Below are positions 20,784 through 29,667 of a stretch of DNA of 37,034 bases, one piece after another; the first letter of the stretch is position 1; every line of letters starts with the position of its first letter. Under the pieces are notes generated by a model that saw only the letters and a program-made list of their open reading frames with translations, ran no database searches and was not told where the DNA came from. The DNA is from a virus, in the IMG/VR virus record IMGVR_UViG_3300023223_000759, positions 1 through 37,034 of that record, one strand, 5' to 3'. The translations under genes were made by a program, and so were the position numbers.

Positions 20784-22372
20784 CCCATACAGGTGGAGAC
20801 GCAAACAGCAGCGCAATATCTCGCGGGCAAGGCGTAAAGAAATCAAGATTCCCCGCACAGTCAACAATCCCGGCTGATGCCTTTTTCGATTTTGTGTCTG
20901 CGGGGCATAATATTCGAATTTCGATTGCCGATCTCCTAACAGCTCTGGGCGTTACGGGATCAATCATCCAAGTCGGTGATGCTGGTGACGTCCCCGTGCT
21001 GGATGATCAAGGTGCCGTGAAGGGCATTCGAAACATTGCCCCGGGCTTTGGTATAGCCGCCCTAATAGATGCACAGAACAGCCTTGAGATATCGACAGAC
21101 TTCACCTTTAATGAAGTTGGGGTGGCCCTTGTCGATGATCCAAATGCTTCGGCGGCTGTTTTCAAATCATTGGTGGCGGGGACCGGGATTAATATCTCAT
21201 CAACACCGGGGCAGATTCAGATAGCGTCAACCACGGCGCCCGCTTCAACCAAGACGGTGGTAGTGGCTCAGAAGTCCGACCTACCAACACCGATTGCCGG
21301 AGTGATTACCCTTGCCGCAAAAACACATTACTTATTCGTGGATGATGTCAGTGTTGCAACTGACCGGTTTCTTCTGAATAACAACGTCTTTTCGGGGGCG
21401 GACAGTACACTTATCAAGCTGACTTATACCGGGACAGGCGACATGTTCACGGCAGTTGGCGGAACCAATGTATTTTCACAAATTGATTTGTCATTCGCAA
21501 ATGGTGCTTTTGGTAATATTGACGGTGTCGGCACAGGCCTTCTGATAATGAAAAATATCGGGATTTCAGCAGGAAAAACTCTAGGAACCTTAAAGGACTT
21601 ACTCGGCACGATTATAAGAAACATCATCACAGATCCAATCACGACAGATGGTTTCTTGTTTACGGGCTCACACGGCTCATTTTTCTGTGTTGAAAACCTT
21701 ATCAATATTGCAGGAGGGACTTTATTTGATCTTGGAACAGCGACTTTCAACGCTTTTTCATATGTCAATTCAGTATTTGCCCCTACCGGTGGCGCGACTA
21801 TGTTATCCGGCCTTGTAGCATCTGGAAACATTAACGCCGGATCATTGGGAACAGTTCAAAATATTCAACAGATCGGCACAGGAACACCTTTGGCGGGGAT
21901 TTCTTCCGATGATGCACAATGGCAATTCTCATTAAACAGTGATATCGCAGACACTCGCCCTGATGCCCTTCTGTCTTTAACAGCGCCCGCCACGACAGTA
22001 ATCGCAACGGTCAATACTCCTGTTCTACTCAACGGTGTTTTCAACCAAGAAACAGGCAGCCAATTTACAACAACAGCAGCAGGCCGTTCTACCTATGACG
22101 GCGTTAAGCCTGCTATTCTTCCTATTACAGTCAGTTTCTCTCAAGAGCCGGTTTCAGGAAATAATAAAGATATCACGCTTTATATTGCGATTAATGGTGT
22201 GGTTCAGACAAATTCAGGCCGTAAAGCCCGACGAAGCACCGGCGCACCGGGAAGCACAACAGTTGTTTGGCAAGAAATTTTCCAGCCCGGAGATTTCATG
22301 GAGGTATTTGTTGAAAACAATACAGACGCAATTAACATTCTTACCAATTCCGGATCAAGCAGGGTGAATTAA
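20780..22372 (+). CDS. Virion protein inserted between gp4 and gp10 homologs, 530 aa
   Basis: This gene has no counterpart at this place in P22. Residues 60-150 carry SIIQVGDAGDVPVLDDQGAV and LVAGTGINISSTPGQIQIAS, sequences typical of phage tail-fibre N-terminal parts. The C-terminal 110 residues (ITVSFSQEPVSGNNKDITLY, then FMEVFVENNTDAINIL) look like a jelly-roll module seen in other phage head or tail fibres. The middle is beta-rich with Gly-Thr repeats. Coupled by ATGA to gp4 and TAATG to gp10. Probably an extra fibre or decoration protein on the tail; evidence is pattern and position only. Confidence 0.68.
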   Translation: MTHTGGDANSSAISRGQGVKKSRFPAQSTIPADAFFDFVSAGHNIRISIADLLTALGVTGSIIQVGDAGDVPVLDDQGAVKGIRNIAPGFGIAALIDAQNSLEISTDFTFNEVGVALVDDPNASAAVFKSLVAGTGINISSTPGQIQIASTTAPASTKTVVVAQKSDLPTPIAGVITLAAKTHYLFVDDVSVATDRFLLNNNVFSGADSTLIKLTYTGTGDMFTAVGGTNVFSQIDLSFANGAFGNIDGVGTGLLIMKNIGISAGKTLGTLKDLLGTIIRNIITDPITTDGFLFTGSHGSFFCVENLINIAGGTLFDLGTATFNAFSYVNSVFAPTGGATMLSGLVASGNINAGSLGTVQNIQQIGTGTPLAGISSDDAQWQFSLNSDIADTRPDALLSLTAPATTVIATVNTPVLLNGVFNQETGSQFTTTAAGRSTYDGVKPAILPITVSFSQEPVSGNNKDITLYIAINGVVQTNSGRKARRSTGAPGSTTVVWQEIFQPGDFMEVFVENNTDAINILTNSGSSRVN

Positions 22373-23838
22373 TGCCAAAAATACAACTTCCCATGACTGG
22401 TGGTTTTTATGCAAGCCGAAGCCTTCCTTTATCTAATCAACGGTGCAGTAATCTTTTTGTTCATATAAATGAGGGCGGCGGGTTGGCAAATGAGGTTTTG
22501 TTTGGTACGGCAGGTATTCCTCTCTTGGCAACATCCGGGACCAATCTCCAAACCAACCGCGGCTCATTTGAAAAGGAAGGCATTGCCTATTTCGTCAATG
22601 GCACAACTCTATTCAAATTAACTCAGATTATAAGCGGCACAGGGGCTGAAAGCTTCACTCTTGACAGTCTAGGCACCATACCCGGCGAGGGACGTGTCAG
22701 CATAGCTGAAAATGGCACCCAACTATGCATTCTTGTTCCTGGTGGTGATGGGTTTATCTTTGATGAGAATGCCGGGACACCTTTTCAACAAATTATCGAT
22801 ACAGATTTTAAAGCAAACGGTAATCCACGACATGTGGTCTACATTGATGGCTTCTTTCTATTCACCACAGACACCAACAAATTTATCATCTCAGCTTTGA
22901 ATAATGGCCTCGCCTATAATGCCCTTGATTTTGCAAGTGCTGAGGCCGACCCTGATAAGATTGTGGTCCCGGTTGTTCTGAATAATGTTCTCTATATTGC
23001 TGGTGCAGAGACAATTGAACCTTTCCGGAATGCCGCCGCAACCACCGGCCCCGGATTTCCCTTTGTCAGAATTGAAGGGGGGGTTGAATCGGTAGGCGTT
23101 TTCGCCGCGTTTTCAATGGTTAAAACCGCTGGCATTGCTGTATTCATTGGTGGATCAAGAACGGATGGCCCGAGTATTTACATTTATGATGGATCCACTT
23201 CCACTCCGATTTCTACGGACGCCATTGATGGCTTGCTTGCAGAATTAACCGAAACGCAGTTAAGTAATGTTTTCGCATGGGAATATTCGCAGGCTGGCGA
23301 CAGATTTGTCGGCTTCACTTTGCCCACGACAACTGTTGTTTATGAATTCAAATCTCAGAAATGGCACGAAAGAAACAGTTTTGACATACTGGATAATGTT
23401 GCCGCCGAAACCCGCTGGCGCGTCAATAGCATTGTGAAGGCATATGGCCGCATTCTCGTCGGTGACAATATTGATGGTCGCGTTGGATCTCTGGACTTGG
23501 AAACTTTTGACGAATATGGACAAAATATCATCAGAACTTTTTCGACTATACCGTTTTCAAATCTCGGAAATAATATCAAATTCCCCTTTGTCGAATTGAC
23601 CACTGAGAGTGGTGTTGGAAATAGTGTTGATCCGGACCCCATGATAAGCATGGCCAGATCGCTGGACGGCAAGACCTTCACTCCGAGGCGGGAGCGGTCA
23701 TTGGGAAAAGTTGGTGAATTTAATAAACGTCAAATCTGGCGGAGGAATGGCAACGCAAGAAGGTTTGAAAGCCTTCACTTTACCATGAGTGCCAAAGTCA
23801 AGGCGGTGTTTATAAAGCTTGAGGCGGATATATTATGA
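22372..23838 (+). CDS. gp10-like packaged-DNA stabilisation / tail hub protein
   Basis: A 488-aa protein matching the P22 gp10 family (472 aa): the N-terminus GGFYASRSLPLSNQRCSNLF is characteristic, and the rest is a run of beta-propeller-like repeats with FDENAGTPFQQI, YIDGFFLFTT and IYDGSTSTPI blocks. In P22, gp10 forms the hexameric hub that closes the portal below gp4 and carries needle and tailspikes. The stop overlaps the following ATG. Confidence 0.9.
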   Translation: MPKIQLPMTGGFYASRSLPLSNQRCSNLFVHINEGGGLANEVLFGTAGIPLLATSGTNLQTNRGSFEKEGIAYFVNGTTLFKLTQIISGTGAESFTLDSLGTIPGEGRVSIAENGTQLCILVPGGDGFIFDENAGTPFQQIIDTDFKANGNPRHVVYIDGFFLFTTDTNKFIISALNNGLAYNALDFASAEADPDKIVVPVVLNNVLYIAGAETIEPFRNAAATTGPGFPFVRIEGGVESVGVFAAFSMVKTAGIAVFIGGSRTDGPSIYIYDGSTSTPISTDAIDGLLAELTETQLSNVFAWEYSQAGDRFVGFTLPTTTVVYEFKSQKWHERNSFDILDNVAAETRWRVNSIVKAYGRILVGDNIDGRVGSLDLETFDEYGQNIIRTFSTIPFSNLGNNIKFPFVELTTESGVGNSVDPDPMISMARSLDGKTFTPRRERSLGKVGEFNKRQIWRRNGNARRFESLHFTMSAKVKAVFIKLEADIL

Positions 23839-24080
23839 TTACAAAACCAGATAGAAATATTGTGGATGCGGTGGGCCGCACAACCGCTCCAATGAATATA
23901 TGGATGGATCAGATAACAGATTTACAAATTGTTACCGGTACTGGAAGTCCTGAAGGTGTTTTTGAGGCTTTAATAACTAGGATTTATATGGATACCGCGG
24001 GAACGGCTGGGAATATTCTGTACATCAAGCGTGATGCCGATATCACCGGGGATAAAACAAAAGGCTGGATTTTAATATGA
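23835..24080 (+). CDS. Small tail protein in the gp26 position, 81 aa
   Basis: Sits where P22 has the tail needle gp26 (233 aa) but is far shorter. The central VTGTGSPEGVFEALITRIYM with NILYIKRD resembles a small domain common in phage tail proteins. It may be a reduced plug or knob, or an accessory to the hub. Coupled on both sides by ATGA overlaps. Confidence 0.7.
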   Translation: MITKPDRNIVDAVGRTTAPMNIWMDQITDLQIVTGTGSPEGVFEALITRIYMDTAGTAGNILYIKRDADITGDKTKGWILI

Positions 24081-24550
24081 AGATTGTTCAGTTATATGAC
24101 ATCAATATTATTCGAGGGGTGATGATGCATGGTGACATCTTGCCAACAATTGTCGATGATACTTGGGATGGATCGGCCCATACGCCAGATATTTCAAATG
24201 GAATTTATCTCGGATGCGTGGTTGATGAAGCATTGATCGGTATTTATTATCTTCATTGGCTTAATGGTGCCACCCTTCAGGGCCATGCTCACATTTTGAA
24301 AGAATTTAGGCGGGAATATAGCATTAAATCATGTCACTCCGTGATGACTTGGTTATTGGAAAAAATCCACAGGTGCAAAAAGGTTGCTTGTTTTGTTCCC
24401 TCAGTATATCCTAATGTCAAGCAATTTCTTGCTGTATGCGGATTAAAAGAGGAAGGAATACTACGCAAATCCTTCGCCCTGAATGGTCAATTACACGATC
24501 AATGGATAATGGGCATAACTCGCGATGAAATGCAGGAGACATTGAAATGA
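24077..24550 (+). CDS. gp14-like protein with GNAT-type fold (DUF2824)
   Basis: A 157-aa protein resembling P22 gp14 in place and pattern. The central strand-helix segments (NGIYLGCVVDEALIGIYYLH, then LQGHAHILKEFRREY) and the later FVPSVYPNVKQFLAVCGLKE follow a GNAT acetyltransferase fold. Whether it acetylates anything is unknown: gp14 in P22 has been linked to tail and ejection-protein assembly. Both ends overlap neighbours by ATGA. Confidence 0.82.
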   Translation: MKIVQLYDINIIRGVMMHGDILPTIVDDTWDGSAHTPDISNGIYLGCVVDEALIGIYYLHWLNGATLQGHAHILKEFRREYSIKSCHSVMTWLLEKIHRCKKVACFVPSVYPNVKQFLAVCGLKEEGILRKSFALNGQLHDQWIMGITRDEMQETLK

Positions 24551-25083
24551 GTGCTATTTTTGGCGGCGGGACAACTGGAGCATCGGAACAAAGCCAAGCG
24601 GCCCAAATTTCGGCGAATGCGGCAACAGAAAGATTTATCAGAGAACAATCGGGCCAAGCGCGTCAGGATGTTTTAAATCTTTTTCCGCAAGCACAACAGG
24701 TAGGCGCTCAGGGTTTTCAGGGTGCTCTAGATGTTATCAGTGGCGGCATTCCTCAACAGTTGGGCGCATTTCAACAGGGAAATGTCGGAGCGCAACAGAT
24801 CACATCACAAACCCTTCCGCAAATTCAAAATGCGATTTTAGGTCTTCCGGTTAACCAGGGTGTCTTTACACCCCAAGAAATCACAACAGATTTATCATTT
24901 TTGAGCGGGTTAACAGTTCCTACTGTTCAGCCTGCCGATCTACCAACTTTTCAGCAGCCAGGCTTTAATTTTGGTGGTGGTGGTCTTAACAATCTATTGG
25001 CGCAAATAGCAGGTCAGCCACAAGGATCGACAGAGGGTCCGGGTAGTTTTGTACGGGGTAACTTTAGCGGAAGAGGGTTTTAA
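24547..25083 (+). CDS. Gln/Gly-rich virion protein, likely ejection-associated, 178 aa
   Basis: Lies in the place of P22 gp7. The N-terminal third is helical (AAQISANAATERFIREQSGQ), a pattern found at the start of internal virion proteins; the rest is low-complexity Gln/Gly/Phe (FQQPGFNFGGGGLNNL). Probably ejected with the DNA or assembled inside the head, but there is no firm homology. Confidence 0.66.
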   Translation: MSAIFGGGTTGASEQSQAAQISANAATERFIREQSGQARQDVLNLFPQAQQVGAQGFQGALDVISGGIPQQLGAFQQGNVGAQQITSQTLPQIQNAILGLPVNQGVFTPQEITTDLSFLSGLTVPTVQPADLPTFQQPGFNFGGGGLNNLLAQIAGQPQGSTEGPGSFVRGNFSGRGF

Positions 25084-25085
25084 TT

Positions 25086-26138
25086 ATGGTTATGACAGTT
25101 TTGCCAGATGGCACAGTGGTTGATATTCCTCAGACCGGTTTAATCGGATCAGAACAAGCCCTTCAAGGCGGGTTACAGGGTGCCTTAAGTGCCGTTGGTC
25201 GTGGCGCAGATGTTGCAGGCGGTGTATTGCAGCCTTTTGCTGGCGGTGGCGGTCAGGCTTTTCAACAACAGGCAGCTCTATCAGGTGCGGCGGGGCCGCA
25301 GGCGCAGCAACAGGCATTCGCGGAATTTCAGGCAAGTCCCGGACAGGAGTTTTTACAAGAGCAAGGTCAGCAAGCTTTATTGCGCGGTGCTTCAGCCATC
25401 GGCGGTCTTGGTGGCGGTAATGTTCGACAGGAATTGGTCAGACAGGGAATTGGATTTGCGGCACAAGATTTTGGTAATCAATTCAACCGCCTTGGGGCAC
25501 TCTCACAAATTGGTGCGGGTGCGGCTGGTCAGCAGGCAGGCATTGCCCAACGTGCCGGTGAATTTGGTGGACAAGCATTCCTTGGCACGGGTCAGGCATT
25601 AGCAGGCGGGCGCACAAGGGCCGGCGAACAGATAGCTGGGGCCACGGGTGCTACAGGTTCGGCTCTTGCAGATCTGATCAGTCGTCAGGGTGCAGGGGTC
25701 TCTGACATCCTTGGACAGGGAACCGGCAGTCTTGCAAATATCCTGGCTGGTGCTGGGCAGACTGGGCAGGCATCACAAGAACAGCTTGCAACCCTATTGG
25801 CTAATATTGCCACGGGTTCAGCCTCACAAAGAGCCGTATTGCCAGACTTGCCGGGCTTTCAACGTGGACCAGGCGCATTGGCTGGTATTGGTCAAGCAGC
25901 GGAAGGTATTGGTACTCTTATTCAGGCATCTGATATTCGACTGAAGAAAAATATTAAGAAAATAGGACAAACCGAAAGAGGCATCAATTTATATTTTTGG
26001 AATTGGAATGAAATTGGTCGTAAGTTAACAGGTCAATTATCCGGTTTTGGTGTGATTGCTCAGGAAGTCCGGAAAATCATTCCAGAAGCTGTTATAGATG
26101 GTGAATATCTCATGGTTGATTATGGAAAGGTATTTTAA
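25086..26138 (+). CDS. Virion protein with C-terminal S74-type chaperone-like domain, 350 aa
   Basis: Ala/Gly/Gln-rich N-terminal 280 residues (AGGGGQAFQQQAALSGAAG and similar) are followed by a C-terminal domain SDIRLKKNIKKIGQTERG, then SGFGVIAQEVRKIIPEA. This is the Peptidase_S74 / intramolecular chaperone signature usually found on tail fibres, where it trimerises and cuts itself off. Its presence on a small protein between gp7- and gp20-like genes is unusual for P22-type phages, though short S74-like tails occur on other phage virion proteins. It is unclear whether this short form is catalytic. Confidence 0.75.
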   Translation: MVMTVLPDGTVVDIPQTGLIGSEQALQGGLQGALSAVGRGADVAGGVLQPFAGGGGQAFQQQAALSGAAGPQAQQQAFAEFQASPGQEFLQEQGQQALLRGASAIGGLGGGNVRQELVRQGIGFAAQDFGNQFNRLGALSQIGAGAAGQQAGIAQRAGEFGGQAFLGTGQALAGGRTRAGEQIAGATGATGSALADLISRQGAGVSDILGQGTGSLANILAGAGQTGQASQEQLATLLANIATGSASQRAVLPDLPGFQRGPGALAGIGQAAEGIGTLIQASDIRLKKNIKKIGQTERGINLYFWNWNEIGRKLTGQLSGFGVIAQEVRKIIPEAVIDGEYLMVDYGKVF

Positions 26139-27371
26139 ATGGCCAACGGATTTTTACAGCCTGAACAAGAACCAAGCACCTTGCAAAGAATAGGCAGCGG
26201 GTTACAAGGCTTTGGCGCTGGTGTTGCAGGACGTGGAGTGCAATTCCTTGCAGGGCAAGAACAGCAACGGCAACAATTATCCTTAGAGCGTCAACAGGCC
26301 GCGGCTGAAGACTTGCGCCGGGCAAAGGGTCTTCTTGACATCGGTGATCTGCAAGGTGTTCGGAATCTTGCTCAGGAACGTGTCGGCATGATCCAGCAAC
26401 TCGGGGGCGATCCTTCTGATACATTGGGAATTCTTCAATTAGCAGACGCAGCTATTTCCGGAGATAGAAACGCCTTTGATGCTTTGAATGCACAAGTCGA
26501 TGCTGGACTGCAAAGTGCGGCTGATCGTGGGGTTATTCAGCCTATTGCGGCACCACAAGACAAGTTTGTCGACATTCAAGGCGGGAAAGCACTATTTCAA
26601 ACACCGGGTGGACAAGTAGAAGCTCGGGACATTGAAGGATTATCCGCTTCTGATCTGAAATCAACTAAATCTGTTCAATCTTCTAAAATTCTTCCAGGGG
26701 GCGTTACCCAGATTACCTTTAAAGATGGCACAACAGAAGTTCGTAAAGTTTCCGGAGAACAATTAAGAATTGTTAAAGATGCCGAAGATAGAGGGGTTAC
26801 CTTAGCCCAAGCGTCCAGTGCTGCCAGAGCAACAGGCACGGGAGAGGCCAGACGTACTCAAAAGACTATTAATGCAGGCGTTGAAGCGGTTCAGGGTATT
26901 CCTATCCTCCGCAGAGGTCTTCAATTGCTTGAAAGAGTGGAAACGGGTGGGGTTGATGCTGTAAGTTTGAGGGCTAAACAATTATTTGGCATTGAAGGTG
27001 CAGATGAAGGTGAGCTTTCTGCAAATTTAGGCCGTGCAGTATTAGGGCAACTCCGAGAAACTTTCGGCGCTGCTTTTACAGAGCGTGAAGGTGCGCGGTT
27101 AGAACGCATGTCTGCGGGTTTTGGTAAATCCCTCGCAAGCAACAAAAGACTTCTCCGCCAAGCCTTGGTACTTATTCAGGGTGCTTCTGATAGAGGTTTA
27201 AAGGCTGCGGGACGTCTTGGTGATGAATCTGCTATAGAACAGATTCTTGATTTCCAAGAGGGCCGGTTTGATTTGACAGATGAGGCGCTTTCCAATGTGT
27301 TCAATCCAATAGAAACACCGCAACAAACTATTATTAGATTTGACGCACAGGGAAACCGAATTAATGGCTGA
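26139..27371 (+). CDS. gp20-like ejection (internal virion) protein, 410 aa
   Basis: Follows the S74 gene without a gap and corresponds by place and composition to P22 gp20 (471 aa). Gln-rich helices at the N-terminus (GQEQQRQQLSLERQQAAAED), mixed central part and helical C-terminus (GQLRETFGAAFTEREGARLE). P22 gp20 is delivered into the cell to help form the DNA channel; that role is inferred here. The last 8 bases overlap the next gene. Confidence 0.74.
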   Translation: MANGFLQPEQEPSTLQRIGSGLQGFGAGVAGRGVQFLAGQEQQRQQLSLERQQAAAEDLRRAKGLLDIGDLQGVRNLAQERVGMIQQLGGDPSDTLGILQLADAAISGDRNAFDALNAQVDAGLQSAADRGVIQPIAAPQDKFVDIQGGKALFQTPGGQVEARDIEGLSASDLKSTKSVQSSKILPGGVTQITFKDGTTEVRKVSGEQLRIVKDAEDRGVTLAQASSAARATGTGEARRTQKTINAGVEAVQGIPILRRGLQLLERVETGGVDAVSLRAKQLFGIEGADEGELSANLGRAVLGQLRETFGAAFTEREGARLERMSAGFGKSLASNKRLLRQALVLIQGASDRGLKAAGRLGDESAIEQILDFQEGRFDLTDEALSNVFNPIETPQQTIIRFDAQGNRING

Positions 27372-29667
27372 TATTCAGGCACAATTACCAGACGGCACTA
27401 TATTGAGTTTTCCAGAAGGAACGCCCGATAGTGTAATTGATAATACTGTCAAACAACAAATTACAGCACAAGGACAACCGGTACCGGCTCCTGCACCGGG
27501 TATAACTGATCCAACTATACAGCCAGCACCACCACCGGCTCCAATCTCAGGCCCCTCAATAGGTGAAAAGCTGCTTGCTGGTACTAGCAGCACCATTCGA
27601 GGTGTCCCGGAAGCCCTGACCACACTGGCGGGCCTTCCTTTCGATGCTTTAACATCTGTAATTAATATTGCTTCGGAAGCCGTAACCGGGCAACGGGCTA
27701 TTGATCCGGAACAAACGGCATTCGGTAGCGCAAGTCAGGAACGATTTATCAGTGGCACAAGGGCCGGGCTTCGTAATGTTGGGCGCGGCTTTGGTCTTGT
27801 GGAACCACAGACAGAAGAACAACGACAGGCAGAACGCACACGGGCAGAACAATCTATTGGCTTTGCAGGTGGTGAATTATTTGGTGAGGTCGCACCTTTT
27901 GCCGGGCCTGCCGGATTAGCTTCAGGTATAAGTTCTTTGATTCCTAGAGCTTTATTTACTGGTGGATTAGCGGCGGCAGAAGGCACAATAGTTTCAAGAG
28001 GAAGAGGATTATCTCGTGAAGATATACAAAAAGCGGCGCTCACTGGCGGTGGATTGGGGGTTCTTTTGGAGACTGTGTCTCCTGTTATTGGTCGCGTTGT
28101 TAGTTCGATCTTTCGAAGGGTAACAGGCAAAGCTCCAGCGGGTCAGCTTGTGGATGCAAATTTAAATCCTACTGAAGAATTACAAAGAGTTCTTGATGAT
28201 GCCGGGATATCTCCGGAAGACGTGCAGGGTCAGGTGATGCGCGAAATCCAGCAGGGAGCCATTCCGGAACAGGCAGAAAGAGCCGCAAGGTTTCAGGCCC
28301 AGGGTATCCCCACAACAAAAGGCGTTATTACTCAGGATGATATCTTGCTTGGCCGGGAAGAAACGCTTCTGGGCCGGGTCGATGAACTTGGTGAATTTAT
28401 AGGTGCGCCGCTTCGGGAAAGAACACGGGCAACCAGCGCAGCCTTTGAAAGAAATGCACAGCAAATCATTGATGATCTTGGCCTGCCTGAAAATATTGGG
28501 AATAGTGTAAAGGATGCATTGACTCAACGGCGGAAACTTCTTGTGAGAGAAAAGAGCGAACTTTACCGCTTGGCCGGTGAAGCAGACCCTGAATTGCTTT
28601 CTGTTCCTATCCTGCCAGACAATATTGTTGAGGCCATCCCAGACCGGAAGACATTCAACCGGATTAAACGGATTAAAGGCAGTCAGGCGGAAGGTGTTCA
28701 GGACTTGCTTGTTGAATTTGGTCTGGATCAAAGTGAAGATCAGGTAGAAGCATTTCTGAGAACATCAGGCAATGAAATTACGCCGTTGAGTTTCAGTAAT
28801 TTTGAGGATTTCCGGCAGGGCTTAAATGCGCTTGGCCGGGCTGATCAGACGGGTGCAACATCGGTTTTGATTAATCCGATCACTGATATTCTTGATAAGG
28901 AGCTTGATACAGCCTTTGAAGCAATCAGCCAGAGTCCGAATGTTCAGGGTAACACGCTTGATTTATTGAAGCAGGCCCGGTCAAAAGTGCGTGAATTAAA
29001 AATTGAATTCGACCCCAAAGGAACAACTGATCGGCTAATCTCATTTAAGAAAGGCGGCAATATCCCGAATGTGGAAGCCTCACAGGTTTATAAATCCATT
29101 GCCGGGCCTTCTGTAAGCAAGGAAGCCACGCAGAGACTTGTTAAATCGCTATCCAAAGGGGGAAAGATTGGACGCAAGGCCCTTGGAGACCTTCAAGCCG
29201 CAACGGTACTGGAAGCCCTTGATAAGGCAATTTCCGCCACATCAAACAGAAGCGGAGGCCAACAATTATTCAGTGCAACAGCTTTTGTAAATCAACTGAA
29301 GAAAATTGATGCGGGGCAACGAAAACTTGATATTATTTTCTCCAACAATCCGGGCATGCTGAAAACACTTCGGAATCTTGAGAAAAGTGCCAGGGAAACC
29401 GTGACGCCTGGAACCACAAAGCCAAAAGGGTCGGCCCCGGCAGTAAACGCCATACTCGGAACTTTAAGCGGTGTTCGTGCGTTGCCTCTATTGAGAGGGG
29501 TTTTTGATGCTATAGAAGTTGGAGTTTCCGGCACCAAAGCAAGAGCGGCTTTAAGTACGGCCCCGCAACAGAGAAAAACAATCGAATTTATATCCCGTGA
29601 ATATCCCGCCCTTGCAAGCGTATTGGGTGCCGGGTTTATTGCAAGAGGTGAAGTGAATGACCAATAG
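27364..29667 (+). CDS. Large ejection (internal virion) protein, gp16-like position, 767 aa
   Basis: Start at 27364 (MADIQAQLPDGTILSFPEGT) is preferred over a TTG at 27340 inside the upstream gene. The N-terminal DG-FPEGTP-VI-VK motif is typical of phage internal virion proteins. A Gly/Ala-rich stretch at about 185-235 (FGEVAPFAGPAGLASGISS, then GLAAAEGTIVSRG) could insert in membranes. The rest is long and helical. No transglycosylase motif is visible, although many such proteins have one. Corresponds to P22 gp16 (609 aa) and probably helps take DNA through the envelope. Confidence 0.8.
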   Translation: MADIQAQLPDGTILSFPEGTPDSVIDNTVKQQITAQGQPVPAPAPGITDPTIQPAPPPAPISGPSIGEKLLAGTSSTIRGVPEALTTLAGLPFDALTSVINIASEAVTGQRAIDPEQTAFGSASQERFISGTRAGLRNVGRGFGLVEPQTEEQRQAERTRAEQSIGFAGGELFGEVAPFAGPAGLASGISSLIPRALFTGGLAAAEGTIVSRGRGLSREDIQKAALTGGGLGVLLETVSPVIGRVVSSIFRRVTGKAPAGQLVDANLNPTEELQRVLDDAGISPEDVQGQVMREIQQGAIPEQAERAARFQAQGIPTTKGVITQDDILLGREETLLGRVDELGEFIGAPLRERTRATSAAFERNAQQIIDDLGLPENIGNSVKDALTQRRKLLVREKSELYRLAGEADPELLSVPILPDNIVEAIPDRKTFNRIKRIKGSQAEGVQDLLVEFGLDQSEDQVEAFLRTSGNEITPLSFSNFEDFRQGLNALGRADQTGATSVLINPITDILDKELDTAFEAISQSPNVQGNTLDLLKQARSKVRELKIEFDPKGTTDRLISFKKGGNIPNVEASQVYKSIAGPSVSKEATQRLVKSLSKGGKIGRKALGDLQAATVLEALDKAISATSNRSGGQQLFSATAFVNQLKKIDAGQRKLDIIFSNNPGMLKTLRNLEKSARETVTPGTTKPKGSAPAVNAILGTLSGVRALPLLRGVFDAIEVGVSGTKARAALSTAPQQRKTIEFISREYPALASVLGAGFIARGEVNDQ

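Noticed and set aside
27340-27363. TTG start for the large ejection protein
   Set aside because: It lies inside the upstream gene; the ATG at 27364 opens the recognisable N-terminal motif.
28180-28731. 183-aa minus-strand frame inside the large ejection gene
   Set aside because: Lies wholly antisense to a well-supported 767-aa gene, has no ribosome site or partner genes, and its composition (many Cys, Phe, Pro) is that of a shadow frame.
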